Positions 8,687-16,152 of a stretch of DNA of 64,000 nt are shown here, piece after piece. Position numbers and translations under genes: made by a program. This DNA comes from Paenibacillus soyae. GTDB lineage: Bacteria; Bacillota; Bacilli; Paenibacillales; Paenibacillaceae. The notes beneath the pieces are model-generated. The model saw nothing but the letters and a program-made list of their open reading frames with translations, was not told the DNA's origin and did no database searches. Location of the stretch: assembly GCF_024623455.1 (NCBI RefSeq), contig NZ_JANIPJ010000025.1, positions 1 to 64,000 on the forward strand, given 5' to 3'. Every line of letters begins with the position of its first letter. Position 1 is the first letter of the stretch.

Positions 8687-8719
8687 AAAACCCACCTGCC
8701 TAATGGCAGGTGGGTTTTT
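8687..8719. terminator. Bidirectional terminator between clpC and a convergent small gene
   Basis: Stem AAAACCCACCTGCC / GGCAGGTGGGTTTT with loop TAAT. It is A-rich on the left and T-rich on the right, so it can end both clpC (plus) and the minus-strand gene whose stop is at 8724. Confidence 0.92.
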
Positions 8720-8723
8720 GCGT

Positions 8724-8945
8724 TTATTTTCGGCTCGCCTCTATCAGCTTTACAGTAATCACTAAGGATATAATGGCGAAGACGGCCAGCATGCAGACTT
8801 GAATCACGGATGTGATGGCCAGCGACTGGTACCAGTCATCCTGAACGAACCATTCTGCAAGATGGAATAGTAGAAAGAAGATCGCTGCGAAAACCAATAG
8901 GTGAACGAGTTTGTTGGCTATGTTCGGAATAGTATCGGCTCCCAT
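8724..8945 (-). CDS. Small two-helix membrane protein, unknown function
   Basis: About 73 residues if started at the ATG at 8945. Two hydrophobic helices are visible (LVHLLVFAAIFFLLFHLAEW and VIQVCMLAVFAIISLVITV) separated by a short polar linker, ending in a basic tail. The frame is open upstream to 9023, but that extension (Cys/Arg-rich, no hydrophobic pattern) does not look native. No good ribosome binding site is seen before any candidate start, so the N-terminus and even expression are uncertain. The bidirectional terminator at 8687-8719 supports a real minus-strand transcript. I do not recognise a family. Confidence 0.45.
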   Translation of the reverse strand: MGADTIPNIANKLVHLLVFAAIFFLLFHLAEWFVQDDWYQSLAITSVIQVCMLAVFAIISLVITVKLIEASRK

Positions 8946-9161
8946 TCTGCATGATTTGTTTAATAGGACTCGTCTGGATCGCATTTGGTTGCAGGCGGCG
9001 GTGCAGCCTAACGTCGTGTCCATCGTTATTAACTGGTGATGGGAAGCGGGCTCCTATAACCAGGATGAAAATAAAGAATGCTTTACATCCATAAAGTGCC
9101 TTTCTTGGCACAAGATAAAATGGTAAACTTTGAATACGAGAATTGTTAGAAGGAGCTAGGA

Positions 9162-10529
9162 ATGGCCAAAATAAAAATCAAGTTCGCCTGCACGGAATGC
9201 GGATACGAATCGGCGAAGTGGCTGGGCAAATGTCCGGGCTGCAACGCGTGGAACACGATGGTCGAGGAGAAAGAGACGACCGTGAAGACGAAGGGCGTCG
9301 GCTTATCGGGAATCCATACGAAAGAAAAGCCGCAGTCCATCATACATATAGAAAGCGGGCAGGAACCTCGCATCGAGACGCGAATGGCCGAGCTTAACCG
9401 GGTGCTGGGCGGCGGCGTCGTGCCCGGCTCGCTTATTCTGGTCGGCGGCGACCCCGGCATCGGGAAGTCGACGCTGCTGCTGCAGACGTCCCACGCCTTG
9501 GCGATCAAGGGACTGAAGGTTCTGTACATATCGGGCGAGGAATCCGTCCGCCAGACGAAGCTGCGCGCGGACCGGCTGGGCGCGCTTACGGAAACGCTTT
9601 ATGTATTGTGCGAGACGAATATGGAGCAAATTAACGATGCGATCGAAAACGTGCAGCCCGATTTTCTTGTCATCGACTCCATTCAAACGGTGTTCGATCC
9701 GCGGGTGGAATCGGCTCCGGGCAGCGTCTCCCAAGTACGGGAGTGCACGGCTCACTTCATGCGGGTCGCGAAGATCAAAGGCATCGCCACCGTGCTCGTC
9801 GGCCACGTGACCAAGGAAGGCGCCATCGCGGGCCCGCGTCTGCTCGAGCATATGGTGGACTGCGTGCTCTACTTCGAGGGAGAGCGCCATCACACGTACC
9901 GTCTGCTGCGAGCGGTGAAGAACCGCTTCGGCTCGACGAATGAAATCGGCATATTCGAAATGGGCGAAGAAGGGCTTCGCGAGGTCTCGAATCCATCCGA
10001 GCTGTTCCTGTCGGAGCGGCCGCTCGGCGTATCGGGCTCGACGGTCGTGGCCAGCATGGAAGGAACGAGACCGGTGCTGGTGGAGCTGCAGGCGCTTGTC
10101 GCCACGACGAACTTCCCGTCTCCAAGGCGGATGTCAACGGGGATCGACCATCATCGGATGGCGTTGATCATCGCGGTACTGGAGAAGAGGAACGGCATGT
10201 TCCTTCAGACGCAGGACGCGTATCTGAACGTGGCGGGCGGCGTGAAGCTGGATGAGCCGGCCGTCGACCTGGCGGCCGCGGTCAGTCTGGCTTCAAGCTT
10301 TCGGGACGCGCCGACCAAGCCGTATGACGTTATTTTTGGCGAGGTGGGCCTGACGGGGGAAGTAAGGGCGGTATCGAGAGCGGAGCAGCGCGTGAAGGAA
10401 GCGGAGAAGCTGGGCTTCAAGCGCGTTATTATGCCGGAGAAGAGCCTGAAGGGCTGGAAAGCGCCCGCCGGCATTGAAATTATCGGTGTGAGCACCGTGG
10501 CGGAAGCGCTGAAGGCAGCGCTTGGATAG
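9162..10529 (+). CDS. radA: DNA repair protein RadA
   Basis: 455 residues, full length for RadA/Sms, a RecA-like DnaB-type helicase that promotes branch migration during recombination. Visible parts: a four-cysteine zinc finger (Cys10, 13, 24, 27), Walker A GGDPGIGKST (95-104), the RadA-specific KNRFG motif (253-257), and a C-terminal Lon-protease-like domain (AGGVKLDEPAVDLAAAVSLASSF ... GEVGLTGEVRAV). AAGGAG lies upstream of ATG. A small palindrome GTGCC-TTTCTT-GGCAC at 9096-9111 sits in the leader and could be a control site. It is followed after 15 nt by disA, as in most Bacilli. Confidence 0.97.
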   Translation: MAKIKIKFACTECGYESAKWLGKCPGCNAWNTMVEEKETTVKTKGVGLSGIHTKEKPQSIIHIESGQEPRIETRMAELNRVLGGGVVPGSLILVGGDPGIGKSTLLLQTSHALAIKGLKVLYISGEESVRQTKLRADRLGALTETLYVLCETNMEQINDAIENVQPDFLVIDSIQTVFDPRVESAPGSVSQVRECTAHFMRVAKIKGIATVLVGHVTKEGAIAGPRLLEHMVDCVLYFEGERHHTYRLLRAVKNRFGSTNEIGIFEMGEEGLREVSNPSELFLSERPLGVSGSTVVASMEGTRPVLVELQALVATTNFPSPRRMSTGIDHHRMALIIAVLEKRNGMFLQTQDAYLNVAGGVKLDEPAVDLAAAVSLASSFRDAPTKPYDVIFGEVGLTGEVRAVSRAEQRVKEAEKLGFKRVIMPEKSLKGWKAPAGIEIIGVSTVAEALKAALG

Positions 10530-10544
10530 GGGGCACTTGAACAA

Positions 10545-11621
10545 ATGAAAGAACCGATTCAGCAGGAAGTGATGAACCAGCTATTGCAAATCGTTGCGCC
10601 AGGCACCCCTTTTCGCGAAGGGCTGGAAAACGTGCTGAGAGCCAAGACGGGCGCGCTCATCGTGGTGGGCTACAGCCCGGAAGTGATGGAGGTCGTGGAC
10701 GGTGGCTTCTCCATCAATTGCGACTTCTCGTCTAACTATCTCTACGAGCTTGCGAAGATGGACGGAGCCATCATCATGAGCGAGGATATGAGGCGGATTC
10801 TGTACGCGAACACGCAGCTGATCCCGAACAGCTCGATTCCGTCGATCGAGACGGGGATCCGCCACCGCACGGCGGAGCGCGTCGCGAAGCAGACGGGCAA
10901 GCTGGTCGTGTCCATCTCCCAGCGGCGTAACGTCATTACGTTGTATCAAGGAAATTTGCGCTACTCGCTTAAGGATATGGGCGTTATCTTAACGAAGGCC
11001 AACCAAGCGATACAGACGTTGGAGAAATACAAGGCCGTGCTTAAGCAGTCGTTCACCAACTTGTCCGCGCTCGAATTCGAGGAACTGGTCACGCTTCAAG
11101 AGGTGGCGCATGTGATTCAACGGGTAGAGATGGTGCTTCGCATCAAGATGGAGATCAGCCGTTACGTCAACGAGCTGGGCACCGAAGGCCGTCTCATCAG
11201 CATGCAGATGGATGAGCTCGTAGGCGGCGTGGAGGAGGACGCGTGGTTCCTGCTCAAGGACTACGCGAAGGATCATTCCGACGAGAAGATTAGGGAAATC
11301 CGCGGTGCGCTCAAGAAGCTCAGCTCGGAAGAGCTGCTCGAGGCTTCGACGATCGTTAGGCTGATCGGCTATCCGCAGACGAACAATATGGCGGACGAAT
11401 CGGTGTCCCCGAGAGGCTACAGGCTGCTGAACAAAATCCCGAGGCTTCCGCTCATTATCATGAACAATTTGGTGGAACGGTTCCAATACTTGCCGCGCGT
11501 GCTGATGGCGACCATCGAAGAATTGGACGAAGTGGACGGCATCGGCGAGGTTCGGGCAAGGGCGATCAAGGACGGACTCAAGCGCATTCAAGAACAGATG
11601 TTCATTGACAGACAAATTTAA
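10545..11621 (+). CDS. disA: DNA integrity scanning diadenylate cyclase DisA
   Basis: 358 residues. It makes c-di-AMP from two ATP and scans DNA for branched structures, pausing sporulation or germination when damage is met. Active-site motifs DGA (73-75) and GIRHRTAER (104-112) are intact. A central helical spine and a C-terminal helix-hairpin-helix DNA-binding domain (VDGIGEVRARAIKDGL) are present. It sits 15 nt after radA in the same operon; RadA is a known modulator of DisA. Confidence 0.97.
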   Translation: MKEPIQQEVMNQLLQIVAPGTPFREGLENVLRAKTGALIVVGYSPEVMEVVDGGFSINCDFSSNYLYELAKMDGAIIMSEDMRRILYANTQLIPNSSIPSIETGIRHRTAERVAKQTGKLVVSISQRRNVITLYQGNLRYSLKDMGVILTKANQAIQTLEKYKAVLKQSFTNLSALEFEELVTLQEVAHVIQRVEMVLRIKMEISRYVNELGTEGRLISMQMDELVGGVEEDAWFLLKDYAKDHSDEKIREIRGALKKLSSEELLEASTIVRLIGYPQTNNMADESVSPRGYRLLNKIPRLPLIIMNNLVERFQYLPRVLMATIEELDEVDGIGEVRARAIKDGLKRIQEQMFIDRQI

Positions 11622-11708
11622 TTCCCATACAATTGATTGAATGTGTTCCAAACATTGACCGGCTGAGCAGGCGGGACATTGGGGCATAGTAGAGAAGAGG
11701 TGGAATAG

Positions 11709-12455
11709 ATGATCGCAAAATCGATACCGAGCCTTCTCACGGTTGGCAATTTGTTTTTGGGCATAATCGCCATTATATTGGTGTTCAACGAGAAACCGGA
11801 GATGGCGGCGGTAATGGTTCTGATCGCCATGCTGCTGGACGGCGTGGATGGACGGGTCGCCCGGGCTTTGAACGCTCAGAGCGAATTCGGCAAAGAGCTC
11901 GATTCCTTATCCGATGTCATATCTTTCGGCGTAGCTCCCGCTTTCATCATGTATGTCGTTGCATTCCAGGATCTTAGTCCCGCTCTGGCATGGATCGTTA
12001 CCGCGATCTTCCCGATCTGCGGCGCGCTTCGTCTAGCCCGATTCAATGTTATCACAAGCAATGCCGGATATTTCATCGGCTTGCCTATTCCGGCGGCCGG
12101 CGGCGTTCTCGCCACTCTGGCGCTATTCAAAGACGATATCGCCACATCCATATTGCTTGCAAGCTCTCTCGTCCTGTCCTTCCTTATGGTCAGCACGATC
12201 CGATATCCGAATTTCAAGAAGGTCGGCATTCCGCGCAGCGCGGTCTGGGTGGTGCCGATAATCGTCGTCGTATCCGTGGTGCTGGGACTGCTGTTCGAGC
12301 ATCAACTGTCTAAGATTTTGTTCGTGCCTCTCCTGCTGTACGCGCTCTACGGCCTAAAAAAAAACGTTGACCGGCGTCTGCCGAAGCGTTCGCGCAAGCG
12401 CGGCAAGGCACAGGAGAATGCCGATGAATCCGTGAAATCCGAAAAACCGGCTTAG
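11709..12455 (+). CDS. pssA: CDP-diacylglycerol--serine O-phosphatidyltransferase
   Basis: 248-residue integral membrane enzyme that makes phosphatidylserine, the precursor of phosphatidylethanolamine. The CDP-alcohol phosphotransferase signature D-x2-DG-x2-AR-x8-G-x3-D-x3-D is seen in DGVDGRVAR ... FGKELDSLSD (about residues 44-70). Around six to seven hydrophobic segments follow and the C-terminus is strongly basic. The ribosome binding site AGAGGTGG precedes ATG. In Bacillus pssA lies elsewhere; here it sits between disA and yacL, an order I associate with Paenibacillaceae. It ends at a bidirectional terminator (12478). Confidence 0.95.
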   Translation: MIAKSIPSLLTVGNLFLGIIAIILVFNEKPEMAAVMVLIAMLLDGVDGRVARALNAQSEFGKELDSLSDVISFGVAPAFIMYVVAFQDLSPALAWIVTAIFPICGALRLARFNVITSNAGYFIGLPIPAAGGVLATLALFKDDIATSILLASSLVLSFLMVSTIRYPNFKKVGIPRSAVWVVPIIVVVSVVLGLLFEHQLSKILFVPLLLYALYGLKKNVDRRLPKRSRKRGKAQENADESVKSEKPA

Positions 12456-12477
12456 TTTCCGTATAAAACGGCTATCA

Positions 12478-12526
12478 AAAAGAACGTTCCCCTGAGGTCT
12501 CCTGCAGACCGGGAACGTTCTTTTTT
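12478..12526. terminator. Bidirectional terminator between pssA and the convergent Cys-rich gene
   Basis: Stem AAAGAACGTTCCC / GGGAACGTTCTTT with an inner GGTCT/AGACC-type hairpin in the loop, A-rich before and TTTTTT after. It lies between convergent genes (pssA stop 12455, minus-strand stop 12552). Confidence 0.9.
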
Positions 12527-12551
12527 GTTTTGGCGTATGCTAGCGTTTTTT

Positions 12552-12947
12552 TTAGGTCAAATTGAATAGTCCTAGCGTCGAACACTTATTGTATTCTTCG
12601 GAGACTACTTCGTCCAGCTGAATCTGAAGCAGATTGCATAATGCGGTCATATAAAACAGGTTACGTCCCAGCTCGCTCTTCACGACTTCGTTGCAATGCT
12701 CGCAAAGCGCGCCTGACAGATGGTTCACTAGCGTTTCCTTCGCATTCTCCAAATTCAGCTCGTCGGAGTAGTGCTGCTTGCGCGCATTCAGCTCGATGCA
12801 GCCGCAGTCCGTCACCGCCTTCGTTACCGCGCGATTCACGGATGCGCTGGATTGACCCAGCTTCGACATAACGTCCAGCAGGCTTCGATGCCGCAAGAGC
12901 AGCTCCGATACTTGCTGCTGGAATTGTTCCATTGTTGGAGCGTTCAT
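12552..12947 (-). CDS. MazG-like, cysteine-pair-containing protein of unknown function
   Basis: 131 residues from ATG 12947, preceded by TGAGGTGG (6 nt spacing); the frame is open upstream to 13106 without a ribosome binding site. All-helical in character. The segment ELGRNLFYMTALCNLLQIQL (92-111) resembles the EL(G/A)DxLFYL helix of MazG-type NTP pyrophosphohydrolases, though the key Asp is replaced (ELGRN). Cys48-x-Cys50 and Cys82-x2-Cys85 could form a metal site, which MazG enzymes lack. I believe homologues sit near radA/disA in other Firmicutes (possibly catalogued as DUF1573), but this cannot be confirmed here. It is convergent with pssA and divergent from yacL. No function is assigned. 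Confidence 0.8.
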   Translation of the reverse strand: MNAPTMEQFQQQVSELLLRHRSLLDVMSKLGQSSASVNRAVTKAVTDCGCIELNARKQHYSDELNLENAKETLVNHLSGALCEHCNEVVKSELGRNLFYMTALCNLLQIQLDEVVSEEYNKCSTLGLFNLT

Positions 12948-13107
12948 GGATTCCACCTCATTCACCCACCTTATAGAAGTAATCACCTTCTCATTATAAT
13001 CCTCCTTAACAGCGTTTTCCACAGGAGCTAAGATATTGAACATTTTAACCTCGCCCACGATTAGCGATTGAAGAATTGGAACATAATTGTAATGGAGGTG
13101 AACCATT

Positions 13108-14208
13108 ATGGTTAGACGAATTATTCAAGCAATCGGATTGTTGTTCGGAGGTATGGCGGGTAGCGAGGTGCACGGATGGGTGAACGGCGCGTCCGTATGG
13201 ACAAGCTCTTCTTCATTCGGCATGCTTCAGCAATCCGGCACTTATTACATGAATGTAGCGGTAGGAGCCTTCCTGGGCGTCATTGCGGCGACAATGCTAG
13301 CGAGCCCAGCCATTCGACTGATGCAGAAGGGCGTCGAGACGACAGCGGAAATGCCGCTTAGGCAGCTGTTGTCGGGTTCGGGAGGTTTGCTGGCCGGACT
13401 TCTGCTGGCTGTGCTTCTCTACCCTGCGGTATCGGGATTGGAAGGCGTAGGCGTTCTGCTGCCGGCGGTTATGGCGCTAGCATTCGGCTATTTGGGACTG
13501 CGCATCGGGCTTACGAAGCAAGAGGAAATCGTGGAGGGCATCGTGGCTCTCGCGGAGAAGCAGCGTCCTGCGCCGGCGGCGGAGGAGACACGGGGCTACG
13601 AGGAGCATAAGATCCTGGATACGAGCGTCATTATCGACGGGCGGATCGCGGATATTTGCAAAACGGGCTTCATCGAAGGCACGCTGGTTATTCCGGAATT
13701 CGTGCTGGAGGAGCTGCAGCATATCGCCGATTCCTCGGATCTGCTGAAGCGGAACCGCGGACGGCGGGGACTTGATATTTTGAACAAAATCCAGAAGGAA
13801 CTGGACGTCAAGGTGCTGATCTACGAGGGGGACTTCGAGGAGATCGGCGAGGTGGACAGCAAGCTGGTGAAGCTGGCGAAGGCGCTTCGCGGCAAAGTAG
13901 TCACCAACGATTTCAATTTGAACAAAGTGTGCGAGCTGCAAGGCGTATCCGTTCTCAACATCAATGATCTTGCCAATGCCGTCAAGCCGGTCGTTCTGCC
14001 GGGAGAAGAAATTATCGTTCAAGTGATCAAGGATGGCAAAGAGCATGGGCAAGGCGTTGCCTATCTGGATGACGGCACGATGATCGTGGTCGAGGGCGGC
14101 CGCGACTATATCGGAACGACGATGGAAGTGCTGGTGACGAGCGTCCTGCAGACGTCCGCCGGACGAATGATTTTTGCCAAGCCGAAGCTGTTGGAAAAAG
14201 CGCTGTAA
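13108..14208 (+). CDS. yacL: PIN/TRAM-domain membrane protein (YacL family)
   Basis: 366 residues. The N-terminal third holds about four membrane helices. A PIN-like RNase domain follows (ILDTSVIIDGRIADI, EFVLEELQHIADSSDLLKRNRGRRGLDIL, VVTNDFNLNKVCELQGVSVLNIN) with the acidic metal-binding residues expected of PIN nucleases, and then a C-terminal TRAM domain (GEEIIVQVIKDGKEHGQGVAYLDDGTMIVVEGG), a likely RNA-binding beta barrel. The physiological role of YacL is unknown; a membrane-tethered ribonuclease is the usual guess. Its place just before ispD matches Bacillus. Confidence 0.95.
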   Translation: MVRRIIQAIGLLFGGMAGSEVHGWVNGASVWTSSSSFGMLQQSGTYYMNVAVGAFLGVIAATMLASPAIRLMQKGVETTAEMPLRQLLSGSGGLLAGLLLAVLLYPAVSGLEGVGVLLPAVMALAFGYLGLRIGLTKQEEIVEGIVALAEKQRPAPAAEETRGYEEHKILDTSVIIDGRIADICKTGFIEGTLVIPEFVLEELQHIADSSDLLKRNRGRRGLDILNKIQKELDVKVLIYEGDFEEIGEVDSKLVKLAKALRGKVVTNDFNLNKVCELQGVSVLNINDLANAVKPVVLPGEEIIVQVIKDGKEHGQGVAYLDDGTMIVVEGGRDYIGTTMEVLVTSVLQTSAGRMIFAKPKLLEKAL

Positions 14209-14361
14209 CAAGGTATGATAGTACTATTGTACATAGATCGGGTTGTCGGGGCTGTGAATCGTCCCGGCTTGATCTAGGCAGCGCGCTTGACGGATTTCGG
14301 CCTTGCTAGTGCGGGGCTGGCTGTGTTCCGAGCGCGAACTTTCGGTTCGGAGGCAGGTTGC

Positions 14362-15081
14362 ATGGAAGCAAAGTGGGGCGTCGTCATCGTTGCGGCCGGA
14401 CGCGGCACGCGTATGGGCACGCAAGAAAGCAAACAATATTTGCGCCTGGCGGACAAGCCGATTCTCGTCCACACGCTGGAGCTGTTCGGCAGCCTCGGCT
14501 TCGTGAATGAGATCGCGCTGGTCGTGGGCGAAGACGATATCGAACGCTGCCGCAGGTGGGTGGACGACTACAGGCTGGACAAAGTGACCTCCGTTCTGCG
14601 CGGCGGTTCCGAGCGCCAGCATTCCGTGGCGGTCGGCCTGCAGGCGCTTCGTTCGGATTGGATCATGGTGCACGACGGCGTGCGTCCTCTCGTGACGGAG
14701 ACCGCGGTGGCAAGTTGCTGCCGCGTCGCTCTGGAGAAGGGCGCGGCCGTTCTTGCCGTTCCGGTGAAGGATACGATCAAGCAGGTCGACGCCGCCGGAA
14801 CGATCGTCTCGACGCCGGATAGAAGAAGCTTGTGGGCGATCCAAACGCCGCAAGCTTTTCGTCGTGTCATACTGCTCGAGGCGCATGAGAGGGCGGCGGC
14901 GGAAGGCTTCCTCGGAACGGACGACGCGATGGTCGTGGAACGAATGGGCGTTCCGGTCGCCGTCGCCGAAGGGGACTACACGAACATTAAGATAACGACG
15001 CCGGAAGACTTGCCGTACGCAGAATTTCTTCTTGCGCAGCGGCAGGGAAGCCGGGCATCGAATGGGAGAGGGGAGCAATAG
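14362..15081 (+). CDS. ispD: 2-C-methyl-D-erythritol 4-phosphate cytidylyltransferase
   Basis: 239 residues. It transfers CMP from CTP to 2-C-methyl-D-erythritol 4-phosphate in the MEP isoprenoid pathway. The nucleotide-binding motif AAGRGTRMG lies near residues 10-18. RPLV and the late VEGDYTNIKITTPEDL are diagnostic of IspD. The start ATG 14362 follows GGAGG at 8 nt; an upstream in-frame ATG at 14287 would add 25 residues absent from the family. The gap to ispF is 2 nt. Confidence 0.97.
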   Translation: MEAKWGVVIVAAGRGTRMGTQESKQYLRLADKPILVHTLELFGSLGFVNEIALVVGEDDIERCRRWVDDYRLDKVTSVLRGGSERQHSVAVGLQALRSDWIMVHDGVRPLVTETAVASCCRVALEKGAAVLAVPVKDTIKQVDAAGTIVSTPDRRSLWAIQTPQAFRRVILLEAHERAAAEGFLGTDDAMVVERMGVPVAVAEGDYTNIKITTPEDLPYAEFLLAQRQGSRASNGRGEQ

Positions 15082-15083
15082 AG

Positions 15084-15560
15084 ATGATACGAGTGGGACA
15101 AGGATTCGACGTGCATCAATTGGTGGAGGGGCGCCCGTGCATTATCGGAGGCGTGAACATTCCTTATGAGAAAGGCCTGCTCGGCCACTCCGACGCGGAC
15201 GTGCTGCTGCATGCCATCTCCGACGCGATTCTGGGCGCGCTTGGGCTTGGCGACATCGGCAAGCACTTCCCGGACACGGACGCGGCGTTCAAGGACGCGG
15301 ACAGCTTGAAGCTGCTGGAGCGGGTATGGGCGCTGGCGAAGGAGCGCGGCTACAAGCTCGGCAACGCCGACTCGACCATCATTGCGCAGCGGCCGAAGAT
15401 GCTGCCGTACATCCCGCAGATGGCGGAGATTATCGCCGGCGCGCTTGAGGCCGACGTCAGTCAGATCAACGTCAAAGCGACGACAACCGAGCAGCTGGGC
15501 TTCACCGGCCGCGGCGAGGGCATCGCCGCCCAGTCGGTTGTTCTGCTGGTGAAGGCGTAG
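15084..15560 (+). CDS. ispF: 2-C-methyl-D-erythritol 2,4-cyclodiphosphate synthase
   Basis: 158 residues, standard length. It catalyses the cyclisation step of the MEP pathway as a zinc-dependent trimer. Signature residues: GQGFDVH (Asp and His zinc ligands), GLLGHSDADVLLHAISDA and FTGRGEGIAAQS at the C-terminus. Translated from the ispD operon (2-nt gap). Downstream there is no U-run terminator, only a hairpin repeat array. Confidence 0.97.
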   Translation: MIRVGQGFDVHQLVEGRPCIIGGVNIPYEKGLLGHSDADVLLHAISDAILGALGLGDIGKHFPDTDAAFKDADSLKLLERVWALAKERGYKLGNADSTIIAQRPKMLPYIPQMAEIIAGALEADVSQINVKATTTEQLGFTGRGEGIAAQSVVLLVKA

Positions 15561-15570
15561 TAGGGGCTTC

Positions 15571-15874
15571 GCGTGGTTTAGTGGGCGCGTAAGCTGTTGA
15601 CAGCGCCTTGGAAGGTTGAAGACGGCAACGCGTGGTCGTGTAAGGCGTTGGTATCGCCTTGGAAGGCTGGAAGAGACGCCGCGCAGTTGCCTAAGGCGCT
15701 GATATCGCATTGCAAGGGACCCAAGGGGCCTCGCTTGGCCGCGTAAGACGTTAAGAACGTCTTGGAAGGTGGGAAACGGCAACGCGTGATCGTGTAAGAC
15801 GTTGAGAACGTCTTGGAAGGTTGAAATTGGCCTCACCAGGTTGTGCAAGGCGTTGAGAACGCCTTACTCGCAGC
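15571..15874. repeat. Six-unit tandem repeat (about 51 bp), each unit carrying a hairpin
   Basis: Units begin at about 15571 (59 bp), 15630 (51), 15681 (51), 15732 (52), 15784 (51) and 15835 (partial, about 40). The core is a short perfect or near-perfect stem followed in most units by TTGGAAGG. The stems differ by paired changes: GGCG/CGCC in unit 2, GACGTT/AACGTC in units 4 and 5, GGCGTT/AACGCC in unit 6, GCTGT/ACAGC in unit 1. Unit 3 has a partly decayed stem. Base-pairing is kept while sequence changes, and the 52-bp and 59-bp units break any reading frame, so this looks like an RNA- or DNA-hairpin array rather than coding DNA. Confidence 0.85.
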
Positions 15875-15987
15875 ATGCAAGATACCGTACTGCGAATATA
15901 GTTGGCGTCATGCCGCGCAAAAGCGGAGAGCGTGATTGTTCTGGAGAAACGAAGTGCTCGCCAACTAAAACAGCGATCGGAGAATGA

Positions 15988-16105
15988 TCCCGCTCGCAGC
16001 GGCTCCTGCGCATCAGCAAGCTTTATAGTCCCGCTTGCAGCGGTCCCGGCGCATTAGCAAGCTTTGTGGTTCAGCTCGCAGCGGTCCCCAGGCGCATTTG
16101 CCGGA
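15988..16105. repeat. Three-unit direct repeat (about 41 bp) upstream of gltX
   Basis: Units start at 15988, 16029 and 16070 (the last about 36 bp). They share CGCTCGCAGCGG-type cores with CCGCT/AGCGG self-complementarity followed by TCCxxGCGCATxAGCAAGCTTT. The third copy is the most diverged. The array ends about 35 nt before the gltX ribosome binding site, so it is probably in the gltX 5' region. The sequence is unrelated to the 51-bp array just upstream. The intervening 15875-15987 shows no gene. Confidence 0.75.
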
Positions 16106-16152
16106 TGATTTTACAAAAAGAAAAGTATTACATACCAAGGGAGGAACCCCAT

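Noticed and set aside
8836..9111. Minus-strand frame overlapping the small membrane gene and the radA leader
   Set aside because: No membrane or domain pattern beyond its first residues; the other frame has the convincing hydrophobic helices ending at the terminator.
14976..15848. Minus-strand frame encoding 17-residue repeats (FQDVLNVL and RRYQRL types)
   Set aside because: It reads antisense through the ispF gene and the 51-bp array. The repeat motif changes frame within the array because one unit is 52 bp, so coding selection is not supported.
15571..16105. CRISPR array
   Set aside because: Repeats are diverged and contiguous, without unique spacers of constant length, and no cas genes are near.
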